A stretch of 64,000 bases of DNA from the NCBI GenBank assembly GCA_017541325.1, contig JAFXZI010000004.1, forward strand, positions 59,208 to 123,207, given 5' to 3'. The position numbers and the translations under genes are program-made. Source of the DNA: Bacilli bacterium. GTDB taxonomy: Bacteria; Bacillota_I; Bacilli_A; RF39; UBA660. Shown piece after piece: positions 9,454 through 17,300 of this stretch. Below the pieces are notes generated by a model, which made no database searches, was not told the DNA's origin, and worked only from the letters and a program-made list of their open reading frames with translations. Within the stretch, counting starts at the first letter, position 1. Each line of letters begins with the position of its first letter.

Positions 9454-9912
9454 TTATTTTTTGTCAGTTGAACCAAATCCACCTTTTCTTTTCCCGCTAG
9501 CATTATCATTATCTACAGTTAAATAATTAATAAATACTACTTGTCCAATGACATCTCCTTTTTTAACGTCAATATCATGATCACTACAATTAAAATATGA
9601 AAAATAGAAATGTCCATCATTTTCTTCGTTTCCATAATAATCTGAATCTATTAGACCAACACTGTTAGCCATAAGGAACCCTTTTTTAGGTCCACTACTT
9701 CTATTTAATAATAAAAAGCATTCATCACTTCCACAGTATGCTTTAAGTCCCGTTGGTATAAGTGTTGGTTTTATTCCTGGATGATATACTGGAATAGTTA
9801 TATCTTCTGCAGCTTCAACATCATATCCAGCAGAATGAGCAGTCTTTCTAACAGGAAGATGAATATCTTTGTTTTCATATCCTTTTACAATTTCAAATCC
9901 ACGTTTCTTCAT
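9454..9912 (-). CDS. dut: dUTP diphosphatase (trimeric type)
   Basis: This 152-residue protein carries the five trimeric dUTPase motifs: AGYDVEA (I), RSSGPKKG (II), GLIDSDYYGN (III), GDVIGQVVF (IV) and the C-terminal RKGGFGST (V). The Asp of motif III and the C-terminal glycine-rich arm needed for catalysis are present. It hydrolyses dUTP to dUMP and pyrophosphate, keeping uracil out of DNA and supplying dTMP synthesis. Motif III is followed by a slightly longer acidic insertion (NEENDG) as in several Firmicute homologues. Start ATG follows GGAGGAAAT. It is upstream of, and on the same strand as, the nrd operon but separated by 273 bases. Confidence 0.93.
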   Translation of the reverse strand: MKKRGFEIVKGYENKDIHLPVRKTAHSAGYDVEAAEDITIPVYHPGIKPTLIPTGLKAYCGSDECFLLLNRSSGPKKGFLMANSVGLIDSDYYGNEENDGHFYFSYFNCSDHDIDVKKGDVIGQVVFINYLTVDNDNASGKRKGGFGSTDKK

Positions 9913-9959
9913 ATTTCCTCCATAATATTTATTAAAACAAATATATTTTTATTTGTAAA

Positions 9960-9987
9960 TTGACTTTTTTAAATTACTTATTATAAT
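9960..9987 (+). promoter_or_regulatory. Sigma-70-type promoter for the 10017 gene
   Basis: TTGACT and TATAAT with a 16-base spacer lie 30 bases before the start codon, followed by AGAGGG as ribosome site. Confidence 0.7.
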
Positions 9988-10016
9988 AATTCTATACCAA
10001 AAAAAGAGGGATAATA

Positions 10017-10928
10017 ATGAATAAAATTAATAAAAATGATTTAAATGGAATAATTATTACAGTAGCTGAATTATTAGATATAGATTTATTACAAACTCAA
10101 TTTGATAAAACTGCTGAAACAGTTAACTTTGATGCTGTAAATAATATTACAATAAGAAGATCTTTTATAACTAATTCTCCTATAGGTGATATTACATTTT
10201 CAAAATATAGAAATGGAAGTATAGATACATTTACATTAAACGTGGAAAACTCATCAAGTAAAATTAATATAGAAGCAAATGAAATATATGTTGGAAATAA
10301 ATCTATTCCTAGAATTAATATAAGAATAGAAAGCGATGATATGGAAGAGAGTTTTGTAGAACTTAATGCAACTTCTTTCTCTATGCAAGCAGCAATTGGT
10401 AAAGTAATTGACGAAGAACAATATTATCGTTTTGCAAGTTATGATGATCCAAGTTATGAAGAAAGCTGTGTACTACCTCATATAGCACCATATGACTTAA
10501 GAAAATATAAAGCTGGTGAAGATCATAAAACAAAATATGGTATAGAAAAAAGATCTGTTTCACTAAATCCTACACTTTTAGAACCAGAATTAGTTTATCA
10601 AGTATATGGTGGCAATCATAAACATCAAGAGACAACTGTTATAAAAGGGAGAGAATACTTAGAAGATGTTATTGGTGCATTATTATCTAACAAAAGAAAT
10701 GTTGCTTTATTTAATTACGTATTTGATAAAGTTGACCAATTTATACCAGGGATAACAGATTTCTTAAGCAAAGAATATGAGTTTTTTAGAGATACAACTG
10801 ATAAGATGTTTACTACAAAAGGAACTGCATCAGAATTCTTAGTAGGAAGTGTATTTATAGATATAGCAAGTTCTGTATTAGATACTAAAAAGGAAAAAGG
10901 AACACAAAAAAAAGTTACTGATGTGTAA
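10017..10928 (+). CDS. Protein of unknown function
   Basis: A 303-residue plus-strand gene with a good promoter, an AGAGGGATAAT ribosome site and a terminator overlapping its stop. No family is recognised. There is no signal peptide or membrane segment, so it is probably cytoplasmic. The N-terminal half (about 35-125) is rich in beta-strand-like alternation (ITIRRSF, DTFTLNVE, INIRIES); the C-terminal third is more helical, ending with a charged KKEKG tail. The middle has Tyr/Asp-rich and His/Lys-rich segments (about 140-205). It stands alone between divergent and convergent neighbours, so context gives no help. Coding is well supported by signals and codon use. Confidence 0.8.
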   Translation: MNKINKNDLNGIIITVAELLDIDLLQTQFDKTAETVNFDAVNNITIRRSFITNSPIGDITFSKYRNGSIDTFTLNVENSSSKINIEANEIYVGNKSIPRINIRIESDDMEESFVELNATSFSMQAAIGKVIDEEQYYRFASYDDPSYEESCVLPHIAPYDLRKYKAGEDHKTKYGIEKRSVSLNPTLLEPELVYQVYGGNHKHQETTVIKGREYLEDVIGALLSNKRNVALFNYVFDKVDQFIPGITDFLSKEYEFFRDTTDKMFTTKGTASEFLVGSVFIDIASSVLDTKKEKGTQKKVTDV

Positions 10929-10935
10929 CTTTTTT
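10908..10935. terminator. Bidirectional terminator between convergent genes
   Basis: AAAAAAGTTAC pairs with GTAACTTTTTT around a six-base loop. It overlaps the stop of the plus-strand gene and abuts the end of the minus-strand ybaK-type gene, and it has T runs in both directions. Confidence 0.75.
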
Positions 10936-11395
10936 ATTTTGAAACATTTATCCATTCTTTATATGGAACTACTCTTTCTAAATCATTAATACTTATTTCA
11001 ATCGCAGTATTTGCCTCACCACATGCTGGATATACTGTATCATATTTTTTTAATGATTCATCTAAATAAATATCAACACCTTCATTTATACCAAACGGAC
11101 AAACTCCACCAACAGCATGTCCAATAACCTTTTCTACTTCTTGGATATCTATCATTTTAGCTTTTGTATTAAAGAAACTCTTATATTTTTTATTATCTAT
11201 TTTAGAATTTCCAGAAAGAACTATTAATATTGGTTTATCATTAATCCAAAACGATAATGTTTTAGCAATTCTATCTTCTTCTGTATTTAATGCTCTAGCA
11301 GCTAATTCTACAGTTGCAGTAGATGAATTAACTTCAATTATCTTATCATCCATATTATATTTTTTTAGATATTCCTTTACTCTATCTAATGACAT
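10934..11395 (-). CDS. YbaK/EbsC family aminoacyl-tRNA deacylase
   Basis: The 153-residue protein has the YbaK/ProX fold pattern: AKTLSFWINDKPILIVLSG, then KAKMIDIQEVEKVIGHAVGGVCPFG, the conserved GHxxGGVxPFG loop, and a C-terminal PACGEANTAIEIS strand. Members hydrolyse mischarged tRNA, for example Cys-tRNA(Pro) or Ala-tRNA(Pro), in trans to the synthetase. The invariant catalytic Lys of this group is probably within RIAKTL (near 45). The exact tRNA specificity cannot be read. It starts two bases after the stop of the GtrA gene, so the two are co-translated although functionally unrelated. Confidence 0.85.
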   Translation of the reverse strand: MSLDRVKEYLKKYNMDDKIIEVNSSTATVELAARALNTEEDRIAKTLSFWINDKPILIVLSGNSKIDNKKYKSFFNTKAKMIDIQEVEKVIGHAVGGVCPFGINEGVDIYLDESLKKYDTVYPACGEANTAIEISINDLERVVPYKEWINVSK

Positions 11396-11397
11396 AA

Positions 11398-11853
11398 TTA
11401 CCTCTTTCTAAATACAAAGATCTTACTTAGTAAATAATTAAATATAGTTATAAATACCTGTACTATTAATTTTGCAATTCTATCGTTTATATGAATCACA
11501 TCAACTGTAATAAACATAAACGCTACTTCAAATAAAAGAGTTGCAATACGTGCTCCTACAAATTCTGGTAATTCAATTAATATACTTTTTTCTTTACTTT
11601 CAAAAACAAATATCTTATTAGTTACATAAGCAAACATAACTGCAATAATCCATGATATAACTGTACATATTAAATATTGAGATATAAAAAGTCTTAAAGT
11701 GTAATAACTAACTAAACTAACTATAGTAGTAAGAACTCCTACTATTAAATAATTAATGATCTCTTTATACTGATTATATATTCTTCCTATAAATGTTTTT
11801 GGTTCATCTAATTCTTTAAATAAACTTCCTACTAATTCTATAATCAATAACAT
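11398..11853 (-). CDS. GtrA family membrane protein
   Basis: A 151-residue integral membrane protein with four predicted helices, near 33-53, 60-80, 95-118 and 123-145, and the GtrA hallmarks NYLIVGVLTTIVSLVSYY and NKIFVF (occurring twice, in the middle and at the C-terminus as SKIFVFRKR). GtrA proteins are thought to flip undecaprenyl-phosphate-linked sugars across the membrane for surface polysaccharide decoration. A longer hydrophilic N-terminus (residues 1-30) precedes the first helix. The start follows GGGAGG. The divergent LicD gene next door is also a surface-glycan decorating enzyme, so both may act on teichoic-acid-like or capsular polymers; that is inference. Confidence 0.85.
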   Translation of the reverse strand: MLLIIELVGSLFKELDEPKTFIGRIYNQYKEIINYLIVGVLTTIVSLVSYYTLRLFISQYLICTVISWIIAVMFAYVTNKIFVFESKEKSILIELPEFVGARIATLLFEVAFMFITVDVIHINDRIAKLIVQVFITIFNYLLSKIFVFRKR

Positions 11854-11916
11854 AAAAACCTCCCAGTAATAATTATTCAGACTCGGAATATATTATATCA
11901 TATTTTTTATTATCTT

Positions 11917-11946
11917 TTGACTTTTCTTTATCAACAAATATATATT
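11917..11946 (+). promoter_or_regulatory. Possible promoter for the licD-like gene
   Basis: TTGACT and TATATT with an 18-base spacer about 42 bases before the start. A TATAGT at 11963-11968 is an alternative -10 without a convincing -35. Confidence 0.4.
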
Positions 11947-11987
11947 TTATTTTCCTTTTTGATATAGTAAAATGGATTTAGGAGATA

Positions 11988-12908
11988 ATGATGAAAAAAG
12001 AATTAGAAAACGAAAAGAAAAATGGTTGTATACGTACAAAAGATGAATTTGTACTTAAAACATATAATGGAAAAAAAGTAACAGTAAGAGATTTACAATT
12101 ACAAGTACTTGAAATAATGGATGAAATACATAGAGTTTGTGTAAAAAATAATATTCAATATGGACTAATGGCTGGTTCTGCGCTTGGAATAGTTAATTAT
12201 AAAGGTTTTATTCCTTGGGATGATGATATTGATGTAATAGTGCCACGTGAAGATTGGGATCGCTTTATTGAAGCAATGAAAAAAGATTTAGATGATAAAT
12301 ATTATTTTCAATGTTTTGAAACAGATAAAAAATTTAATGTTATAAATGGACCTACTATGAAAGTAAGAAAAAAGGGTACATGGATTGAAGAAGTTAATAA
12401 ATTATTAAAAAATAGATGTAAAGGCGGAGATGGAGTCTTTGTAGATGTAATAATTTATGATAATATTTCTGAATCTAAATTAAAATTTGAACTAAATTAT
12501 ACTTTAATAAAAATACTTGTACCGATATACGTCCTATTAGACAATTTACATATACCTCATACTGGTTTATCTAGATTTATTAGATGGTATGCATATAAAT
12601 ATTCTAGAAGAAATGAAAACAGTTCTTTAGTATCACAACCAATATCTGTTCCTTGGGAAAAATTTATGCATGAACCAGTATTTAAAAAAGAAGATGTATA
12701 TCCATTTAAATTATATGAATTTGAAGGAAGACAATTTTATTCATATAATAATATAGAAAAAATATTAAAAGAATGGTATGGTCCAAACTGTTTAAAGAAA
12801 TGGGATGGAGAAAAATGGATAGAAACACTTCCTGTTGAAAAAAGAAAACCAAAGCACACTGCTAATCTTAATTTAGAAAGTGATAAACCTCAAAAAGAAG
12901 ATAAATAA
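11988..12908 (+). CDS. LicD family phosphotransferase
   Basis: This 306-residue enzyme has the LicD/nucleotidyltransferase-fold signature: a helix EIMDEIHRVCVKNNIQY, then the AGSALGIVNYKGFIPWDDDIDV segment with the GS and DDDID metal-binding acidic residues. LicD proteins transfer phosphocholine or related phospho-substituents to cell-surface glycans. The remaining 200 residues contain many Trp, Tyr and Lys, and the tail is a charged KPKHT...KPQKEDK stretch. Two in-frame ATGs (11988 and 11991) follow AGGAG; the second has the better spacing. No other licABC genes are seen, so the phospho-donor is unknown. Terminator follows immediately. Confidence 0.88.
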   Translation: MMKKELENEKKNGCIRTKDEFVLKTYNGKKVTVRDLQLQVLEIMDEIHRVCVKNNIQYGLMAGSALGIVNYKGFIPWDDDIDVIVPREDWDRFIEAMKKDLDDKYYFQCFETDKKFNVINGPTMKVRKKGTWIEEVNKLLKNRCKGGDGVFVDVIIYDNISESKLKFELNYTLIKILVPIYVLLDNLHIPHTGLSRFIRWYAYKYSRRNENSSLVSQPISVPWEKFMHEPVFKKEDVYPFKLYEFEGRQFYSYNNIEKILKEWYGPNCLKKWDGEKWIETLPVEKRKPKHTANLNLESDKPQKEDK

Positions 12909-12935
12909 AAAAGAGAACCTATCGTTCTCTTTTAT
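12909..12935. terminator. Bidirectional terminator between licD and the phosphoesterase-like gene
   Basis: AAAAGAGAAC pairs with GTTCTCTTTT around a five-base loop, with T-rich tails on both strands. Confidence 0.8.
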
Positions 12936-13603
12936 TATGCTCCATAATTTGCACCACGACTTTTACAAACTCCTACGCTTTGTTGATCTCTATATGATAC
13001 TGGATATACTAAAGTTTTAGGTACTTGTACATGTTGATATGAAATAGGTGCAAATCTTCTTGAATTCATATTTCCTTCTATAATAATATAATTAGCAAAA
13101 TCCCCATCACTAACATCTTGAACGCCAATTACATGACCACAACCTGCAACTTCTTCAAAAGCACCATTATTTCTTCCACAAACAACAACATCTGCAAAAC
13201 CATTTTCAGTTCTAACACTTGGTTTAAATAAATCTATTTTTTTATTATCATAATTCTTTTTATTAAATGAATTATATGGATTATCATTAAATAATCTAAC
13301 TGTTCTTCCACTTACTAAAAATTGATGAGAAAAAGGTAATCCTCTTAAATAATCAATATCACTAATACTATATTGTTCAGCATCTTCAATTAAACCAATC
13401 CCTTCTTCTTTATCTCCCATTAATGAAACTGTACAAAGATTTTTAATTAATTCTAAGCATCTAGAATTATCTTTACTTTCATTGCTAATAATATTTCCTA
13501 AACAATATATTGTATTTATACCTCTAATATTTATATCTACTAAAACACTTCTTAAAGCATTTAAATCTCCATATACTCCAGATATAATTGCTATTTTGTC
13601 CAT
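12935..13603 (-). CDS. Degenerate calcineurin-like phosphoesterase-fold protein
   Basis: The 222-residue protein aligns in pattern with the small YfcE-type metallophosphoesterases, but each metal-binding motif is altered: the usual SDIHGN reads SGVYGD near residue 8, GDIV reads GNII near 35, GNHD reads GDKE near 61, and GHTH reads GRNN near 145. It is therefore probably not a metal-dependent hydrolase; a binding or regulatory role is inferred. The C-terminal 40 residues are a basic, Tyr-rich tail. I placed the start at 13603 because GGAGGG precedes that ATG; the frame is open 19 codons further upstream but with no ribosome site. The HNH-like gene ends 64 bases upstream with its own terminator between. 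Confidence 0.75.
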   Translation of the reverse strand: MDKIAIISGVYGDLNALRSVLVDINIRGINTIYCLGNIISNESKDNSRCLELIKNLCTVSLMGDKEEGIGLIEDAEQYSISDIDYLRGLPFSHQFLVSGRTVRLFNDNPYNSFNKKNYDNKKIDLFKPSVRTENGFADVVVCGRNNGAFEEVAGCGHVIGVQDVSDGDFANYIIIEGNMNSRRFAPISYQHVQVPKTLVYPVSYRDQQSVGVCKSRGANYGA

Positions 13604-13641
13604 AAAACCCTCCAAATAAATCTGCTTAATATAATAACATA

Positions 13642-13668
13642 AAAAAAGAATGGAATCCATTCTTTTTT
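13642..13668 (-). terminator. Terminator after the HNH-like gene
   Basis: AAAAAAGAATGG pairs with CCATTCTTTTTT around a three-base loop, with A/T runs on both sides. It overlaps the stop at 13667. Confidence 0.8.
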
Positions 13669-14119
13669 AATAAAATCCTATTCTTTCATTAATCCATCTA
13701 GACTTGATTAATCTCTTACCTTTAGAATTAAGTTCACCATTGTGTTCTAATTCAAAAGCCATTAGACAATCATTTATTTCCTTAAGACAATCTTTATCAA
13801 GATATCCTCTTTCATTCATTACAATCATTTCACTAGTAATTATATCAAATTTAAACCTATCACATTCTCCTACTAAATGAAGATATGTATGTGATGTTTC
13901 TTGAACGAGAATTGCTCCATTCCAGTATAAATATCCACTATGCTCTATGCCAAGTCTTCTACATTCATCGTGTGGTATTATCATATGATGAAAAGATAGA
14001 CTATTTCTAGAAGGGATTCTATATCCCATAAAATCATACCCTAATTGCATAATATTAAAATCTCTAATTAATAAATTTGTTACATCCTTTTTTGATTTAA
14101 TTTGCAAATTACTAGCCAT
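13667..14119 (-). CDS. HNH-like protein of unknown function
   Basis: The 150-residue protein has a His/Asn/His spacing recalling HNH nucleases: SFHHMIIPH near residue 40, then YLYWNGAILVQETSHTYLHLV near 60-85, followed by an acidic strand. In HNH proteins the first His pair, the Asn after the turn and the last His bind metal and activate water. The match is by eye and the metal-binding Cys pairs often seen in HNH domains are absent, so a nuclease function is a guess. The start was set at the ATG at 14119, after GTAGGAGA; the frame is open ten codons further. Single-gene unit between tRNA-Arg and a terminator. Confidence 0.7.
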   Translation of the reverse strand: MASNLQIKSKKDVTNLLIRDFNIMQLGYDFMGYRIPSRNSLSFHHMIIPHDECRRLGIEHSGYLYWNGAILVQETSHTYLHLVGECDRFKFDIITSEMIVMNERGYLDKDCLKEINDCLMAFELEHNGELNSKGKRLIKSRWINERIGFY

Positions 14120-14225
14120 TATAATTCTCCTACTATTTAAGTATAACAAATAATAAAAAGAGATTTTTTAATCTTAAAAAAATTAACATAATTTTTACAG
14201 TTCTTACGTGTGTCTTTACAAATAA

Positions 14226-14249
14226 AAAAGGAACTCTTTACAAGTTCCT
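14226..14249 (-). terminator. Terminator after tRNA-Arg
   Basis: AGGAACT pairs with AGTTCCT around a seven-base loop, followed on the minus strand by TTTTTTATT. Confidence 0.8.
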
Positions 14250-14259
14250 ATTTTCATAA

Positions 14260-14336
<77 letters not shown>

Positions 14337-14368
14337 AGATTTAACTGTATAACTCAGATACATATTGA

Positions 14369-14397
14369 ATTATACAGCGTTTTTATATATTTTTCAA
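14369..14397 (-). promoter_or_regulatory. Promoter of tRNA-Arg
   Basis: On the minus strand TTGAAA and TATAAT are 17 bases apart, about 33 bases before the mature tRNA 5' end. Confidence 0.7.
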
Positions 14398-14420
14398 GTG
14401 TTTTTGTTATTTCATACTTA

Positions 14421-15671
14421 TCATTTTTTAATTAAATCACTAACAGCTTTCATTACAGCAAGTCTACCATATTGATATGTAAGACTTCCTTGTTGATAAG
14501 CTATAAATGGTTCTCTTAATGGTCCATCACAAGATAATTCAATAGAAGAACCTTGTGTAAATGCACCAGCAGCCATAATAACTTGATCATCATATCCAGG
14601 CATATCTCCAGGAATTGGAAGAGCTGCTGCATCTACTGGTGATGCACTTTGGATACTTTGACAATACTTAATTAATTTTTCTCTATCTCTAAATATAATA
14701 TTTTGTACTATATCTGCTCTTTCTTCATTATATTTAGGTTCAACATCATAGCCTAAATCTTCTAATACTTTCGAAGTTAAAACAGCAGTTTTTAAGGCAC
14801 TACATACAACGCTAGGAGCAAAAAATAATCCTTGTATTATACTTCTATTAGCACCTAGTGATGGTCCAACTTCTAATCCTTCTCCAGGAAGAGTTAATCT
14901 TTCACCAACTAAATCTATTAAATCACTTCTTCCAGCTACATAAGCTCCGTTTGGTGCAATTCCTCCACCAAGATTTTTTATTAATGAACCAACCATTATA
15001 TCTGCTCCAGCTTCAATTGGAGTTTTAGTTTGAACAAATTCACAATAACAGTTATCTACCATTATTATTACTTCTTTATCAATGTCATGAATGAACTTAA
15101 TTACTTTTTCTAGTTTTTCTATAGTAATACTCTTTCTAGTAGAATATCCTTTTGATCTTTGTATTTCGATAAGTTTAATCTTTTTTTCTTTTAATATTTC
15201 TTTAATACTATCATAATCAAAATCATTATCTATTAAATCAATTTGTTCATAATTAATACCAAAAGATTTTAATGAAGATGGATTATCTTTAATACCTATT
15301 ACTTCATGTAACGTATCATATGGAAGTCCACTAATGCTTAGCATAATATCTCCTGGACGAAGTAAACCAAATAAAGTTACATTTAAAGCATGTGAACCGG
15401 ATATAAATTGATTTCTAACAATTGCTTTTTCTGAACCTAATACTTCAGCAAATATTTTCTCTATAATGTCTCTTCCTAAGTCATTATATCCATATCCAGT
15501 AGTACCACCTAAATGTATTTCACTTAAATTGTACTTCTTAAAAGCACTAAGTACTTTTAAACTGTTATAATTAGCATTTTCTTCTAATTCATTAAACTCT
15601 GGAATTAATTTCTTTTCAACTAATACAACTTTCTCTAGTGCTTCATTACTTATTCCAAAATCTTCTAACAT
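14421..15671 (-). CDS. ynbB: YnbB-type PLP enzyme (aluminium-resistance/methionine gamma-lyase-like), likely EF-P modification factor
   Basis: The 416-residue fold-type I PLP enzyme has the PF06838-type features: GTTGYGYNDLGRD, the SGSHALN cofactor loop near 91-97, DNCYCEF near 206-212 and the PLP lysine in GSLIKNLGGG (Lys232). It ends with the conserved SLTYQYGRLAVMKA. In Bacillus subtilis, YnbB is one of the proteins reported to be needed for the 5-aminopentanol modification of EF-P. Here its ATG overlaps the stop of the ymfI-like gene by one base (TAATG), and efp lies directly upstream, which strongly supports the same role. The older name 'aluminium resistance protein' and a C-S lyase activity are alternatives. 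Start chosen for the overlap. Confidence 0.88.
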   Translation of the reverse strand: MLEDFGISNEALEKVVLVEKKLIPEFNELEENANYNSLKVLSAFKKYNLSEIHLGGTTGYGYNDLGRDIIEKIFAEVLGSEKAIVRNQFISGSHALNVTLFGLLRPGDIMLSISGLPYDTLHEVIGIKDNPSSLKSFGINYEQIDLIDNDFDYDSIKEILKEKKIKLIEIQRSKGYSTRKSITIEKLEKVIKFIHDIDKEVIIMVDNCYCEFVQTKTPIEAGADIMVGSLIKNLGGGIAPNGAYVAGRSDLIDLVGERLTLPGEGLEVGPSLGANRSIIQGLFFAPSVVCSALKTAVLTSKVLEDLGYDVEPKYNEERADIVQNIIFRDREKLIKYCQSIQSASPVDAAALPIPGDMPGYDDQVIMAAGAFTQGSSIELSCDGPLREPFIAYQQGSLTYQYGRLAVMKAVSDLIKK

Positions 15672-16411
15672 TATATCTTATATCCTCCATCTACTGTTAT
15701 TAATTCTCCATTAATATAACTAGCTTCATCACTAGCTAAAAAATATACTACATTAGCAATCTCTTCGGGAGTTGCAAATCTACCTAAACTAATATTTTTA
15801 CTTTCTTCTTCTACTAGTTTTCCATCTAATTCCTTATTTAATTTATCTACTTTTTCAGTTAACACCCATCCTGGGAGTACAGCATTAACATTAACATTTG
15901 GTGTTAACTTAGCTAAATCTTTAGTAAATGCATTAATACTTGCTTTAGACATGTCGTATTCAAGCGTATTAATATCTCCTGCAGTTGTACTATTATTAGA
16001 TGAAATATTAATAATTTTTCCACCTACATTATGCATTTTCTCTAACACTTTTTTTGTTATTAAAAATGTACCATATACATTAACATTAAATATTTTTTCA
16101 AATGATTCCTTACTTTTATCAAAGAAATCACTACTAGACTCAATACCTACATTATTAACAAGTACATCTATTCTTCCAAAATGCTTAATAACTGCACCTA
16201 CTACATTATTAATTTCTTTTTCATCAGCCAAATCTAAGTGTATTACTACTGCATGTATTCCAAATGATTCTACTTCTTCTTTTATTCTTAATGCATTATC
16301 TAAGTCATCTTTATATGTAATAACTACATCATAATTATTACTTGCAAACTTTTTTACACAAGCTGCACCAATACCTTTACTACTCCCTGTTACTAAAACT
16401 ATTTTTTTCAT
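15671..16411 (-). CDS. ymfI: SDR reductase, likely EF-P 5-aminopentanone reductase (YmfI)
   Basis: A 246-residue short-chain dehydrogenase with the TGSSKGIG cofactor motif at 8-15, NNVGI near 86 and the catalytic Ser138, Tyr152 and Lys156 (YDMSK). By sequence alone it could be called FabG-like. Its place directly after efp and overlapping ynbB by one base points to YmfI, which in B. subtilis reduces the 5-aminopentanone on EF-P Lys32 to 5-aminopentanol using NADPH. No other fatty-acid synthesis gene is nearby, which argues against FabG. The start follows TTAGGAGGAAAT. A hairpin with a T run lies between it and efp and may reduce its expression. Confidence 0.85.
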   Translation of the reverse strand: MKKIVLVTGSSKGIGAACVKKFASNNYDVVITYKDDLDNALRIKEEVESFGIHAVVIHLDLADEKEINNVVGAVIKHFGRIDVLVNNVGIESSSDFFDKSKESFEKIFNVNVYGTFLITKKVLEKMHNVGGKIINISSNNSTTAGDINTLEYDMSKASINAFTKDLAKLTPNVNVNAVLPGWVLTEKVDKLNKELDGKLVEEESKNISLGRFATPEEIANVVYFLASDEASYINGELITVDGGYKI

Positions 16412-16423
16412 ATTTCCTCCTAA

Positions 16424-16445
16424 GAAAAAAAGAGCCTAAGCTCTT
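16424..16445 (-). terminator. Intercistronic terminator or attenuating hairpin between efp and ymfI
   Basis: AAGAGC pairs with GCTCTT around a four-base loop that holds part of the efp stop; a T run follows on the minus strand. The stem is short, so read-through is likely. Confidence 0.6.
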
Positions 16446-16993
16446 GATGAATATTTACCATCTGCTGTTGTTACTAAAATTGTTTCTCCTTCATTTATAA
16501 ATAAAGGTACTTTAACAACAAGACCATTTTCTAAAGTAGCATCTTTCATAGCACTACTAGTTGTATTACCTTTTACAGCAGGTTCTGTAGCAGTTACAAG
16601 ATATTCTACTTTATCAGGAAGAACTACACCTATAACTTCACCTTCATACATAGTAAGATATAATGTAATATTTTCTTTTAAATATTTAATATCATCACCA
16701 ATTGATGCTTTATCAACACCTATTTGATCATAAGTAGTCATATTCATGAAATAATAAGTATCATCTTGGTTATATAAATATTGCATTTCTCTTCTTTCTA
16801 CTCTTGCAGCTTCTACTTTAACTCCAGCATTAAAAGTAGTTTCAATTGTTGTACCATTTTTTATATTTTTTAATTTACAACGTACAAAGGCAGATCCTTT
16901 TCCAGGCTTAACATGTTGGAATTCTATAACTGTATAGATATTACCATCATATTTAATAGTTAAACCATTTTTAAAATCATTAACATTTATCAT
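16436..16993 (-). CDS. efp: Translation elongation factor P
   Basis: The 185-residue protein has the three EF-P domains: KOW-like domain 1 with the loop VKPGKGSAF, whose Lys is at position 32; the central OB domain beginning ERREMQYLYN; and the C-terminal OB domain ending VTTADGKYSSRA. EF-P relieves ribosome stalling at polyproline. Lys32 matches the residue that carries 5-aminopentanol in B. subtilis, consistent with the ymfI and ynbB genes following on the same strand. Start follows GAGGGG. It is 21 bases after rpmG, so both are probably transcribed from the promoter at 17205-17233. Confidence 0.96.
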   Translation of the reverse strand: MINVNDFKNGLTIKYDGNIYTVIEFQHVKPGKGSAFVRCKLKNIKNGTTIETTFNAGVKVEAARVERREMQYLYNQDDTYYFMNMTTYDQIGVDKASIGDDIKYLKENITLYLTMYEGEVIGVVLPDKVEYLVTATEPAVKGNTTSSAMKDATLENGLVVKVPLFINEGETILVTTADGKYSSRA

Positions 16994-17014
16994 AATAACA
17001 TTCCCCTCTTACAA

Positions 17015-17179
17015 CTATTTTTTCTCTCTATGTGTTGTATGTTTTTGACATTTAGGGCAATATTTTTTTAACTCTAAACGATCAGTAGTATTCTTAACAT
17101 TTTTTTCTACACGATAATTTTCATTATTACATTCAGTACATACTAAAGTTTTTAATTGTCTATTTCCAACTTTTGCCAT
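17015..17179 (-). CDS. rpmG: 50S ribosomal protein L33
   Basis: A 54-residue gene reading [20 protein letters not shown] at the N-terminus and ending [12 protein letters not shown]. Two CxxC pairs (Cys14/Cys17 and Cys41/Cys44) mark it as the zinc-binding form of L33. The ribosome site GGAGGG is eight bases before the ATG, and a consensus promoter precedes it. It is the first gene of the rpmG-efp-ymfI-ynbB unit, linking a ribosomal protein with a translation factor and its modifying enzymes. Confidence 0.96.
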   Translation of the reverse strand: MAKVGNRQLKTLVCTECNNENYRVEKNVKNTTDRLELKKYCPKCQKHTTHREKK

Positions 17180-17204
17180 AAGTATCCCTCCTCATTTCTC
17201 TTGT

Positions 17205-17233
17205 ATTATATCAAAAAAACGTTTATTTGACAA
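17205..17233 (-). promoter_or_regulatory. Promoter of the rpmG-efp operon
   Basis: On the minus strand TTGTCA and TATAAT are separated by exactly 17 bases, about 26 bases before the rpmG start. Confidence 0.85.
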
Positions 17234-17300
17234 AGGTTTTTATATAAAAAATCTATTGCACAAATACTTTATAATAAAATTACTAAAAAGTAAAGTATAT

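Noticed and set aside
12935-13660. Start of the phosphoesterase-like protein at the first in-frame start codon (13660)
   Set aside because: The first 19 codons have no ribosome site, while GGAGGG lies five bases before the ATG at 13603 and the domain begins there.
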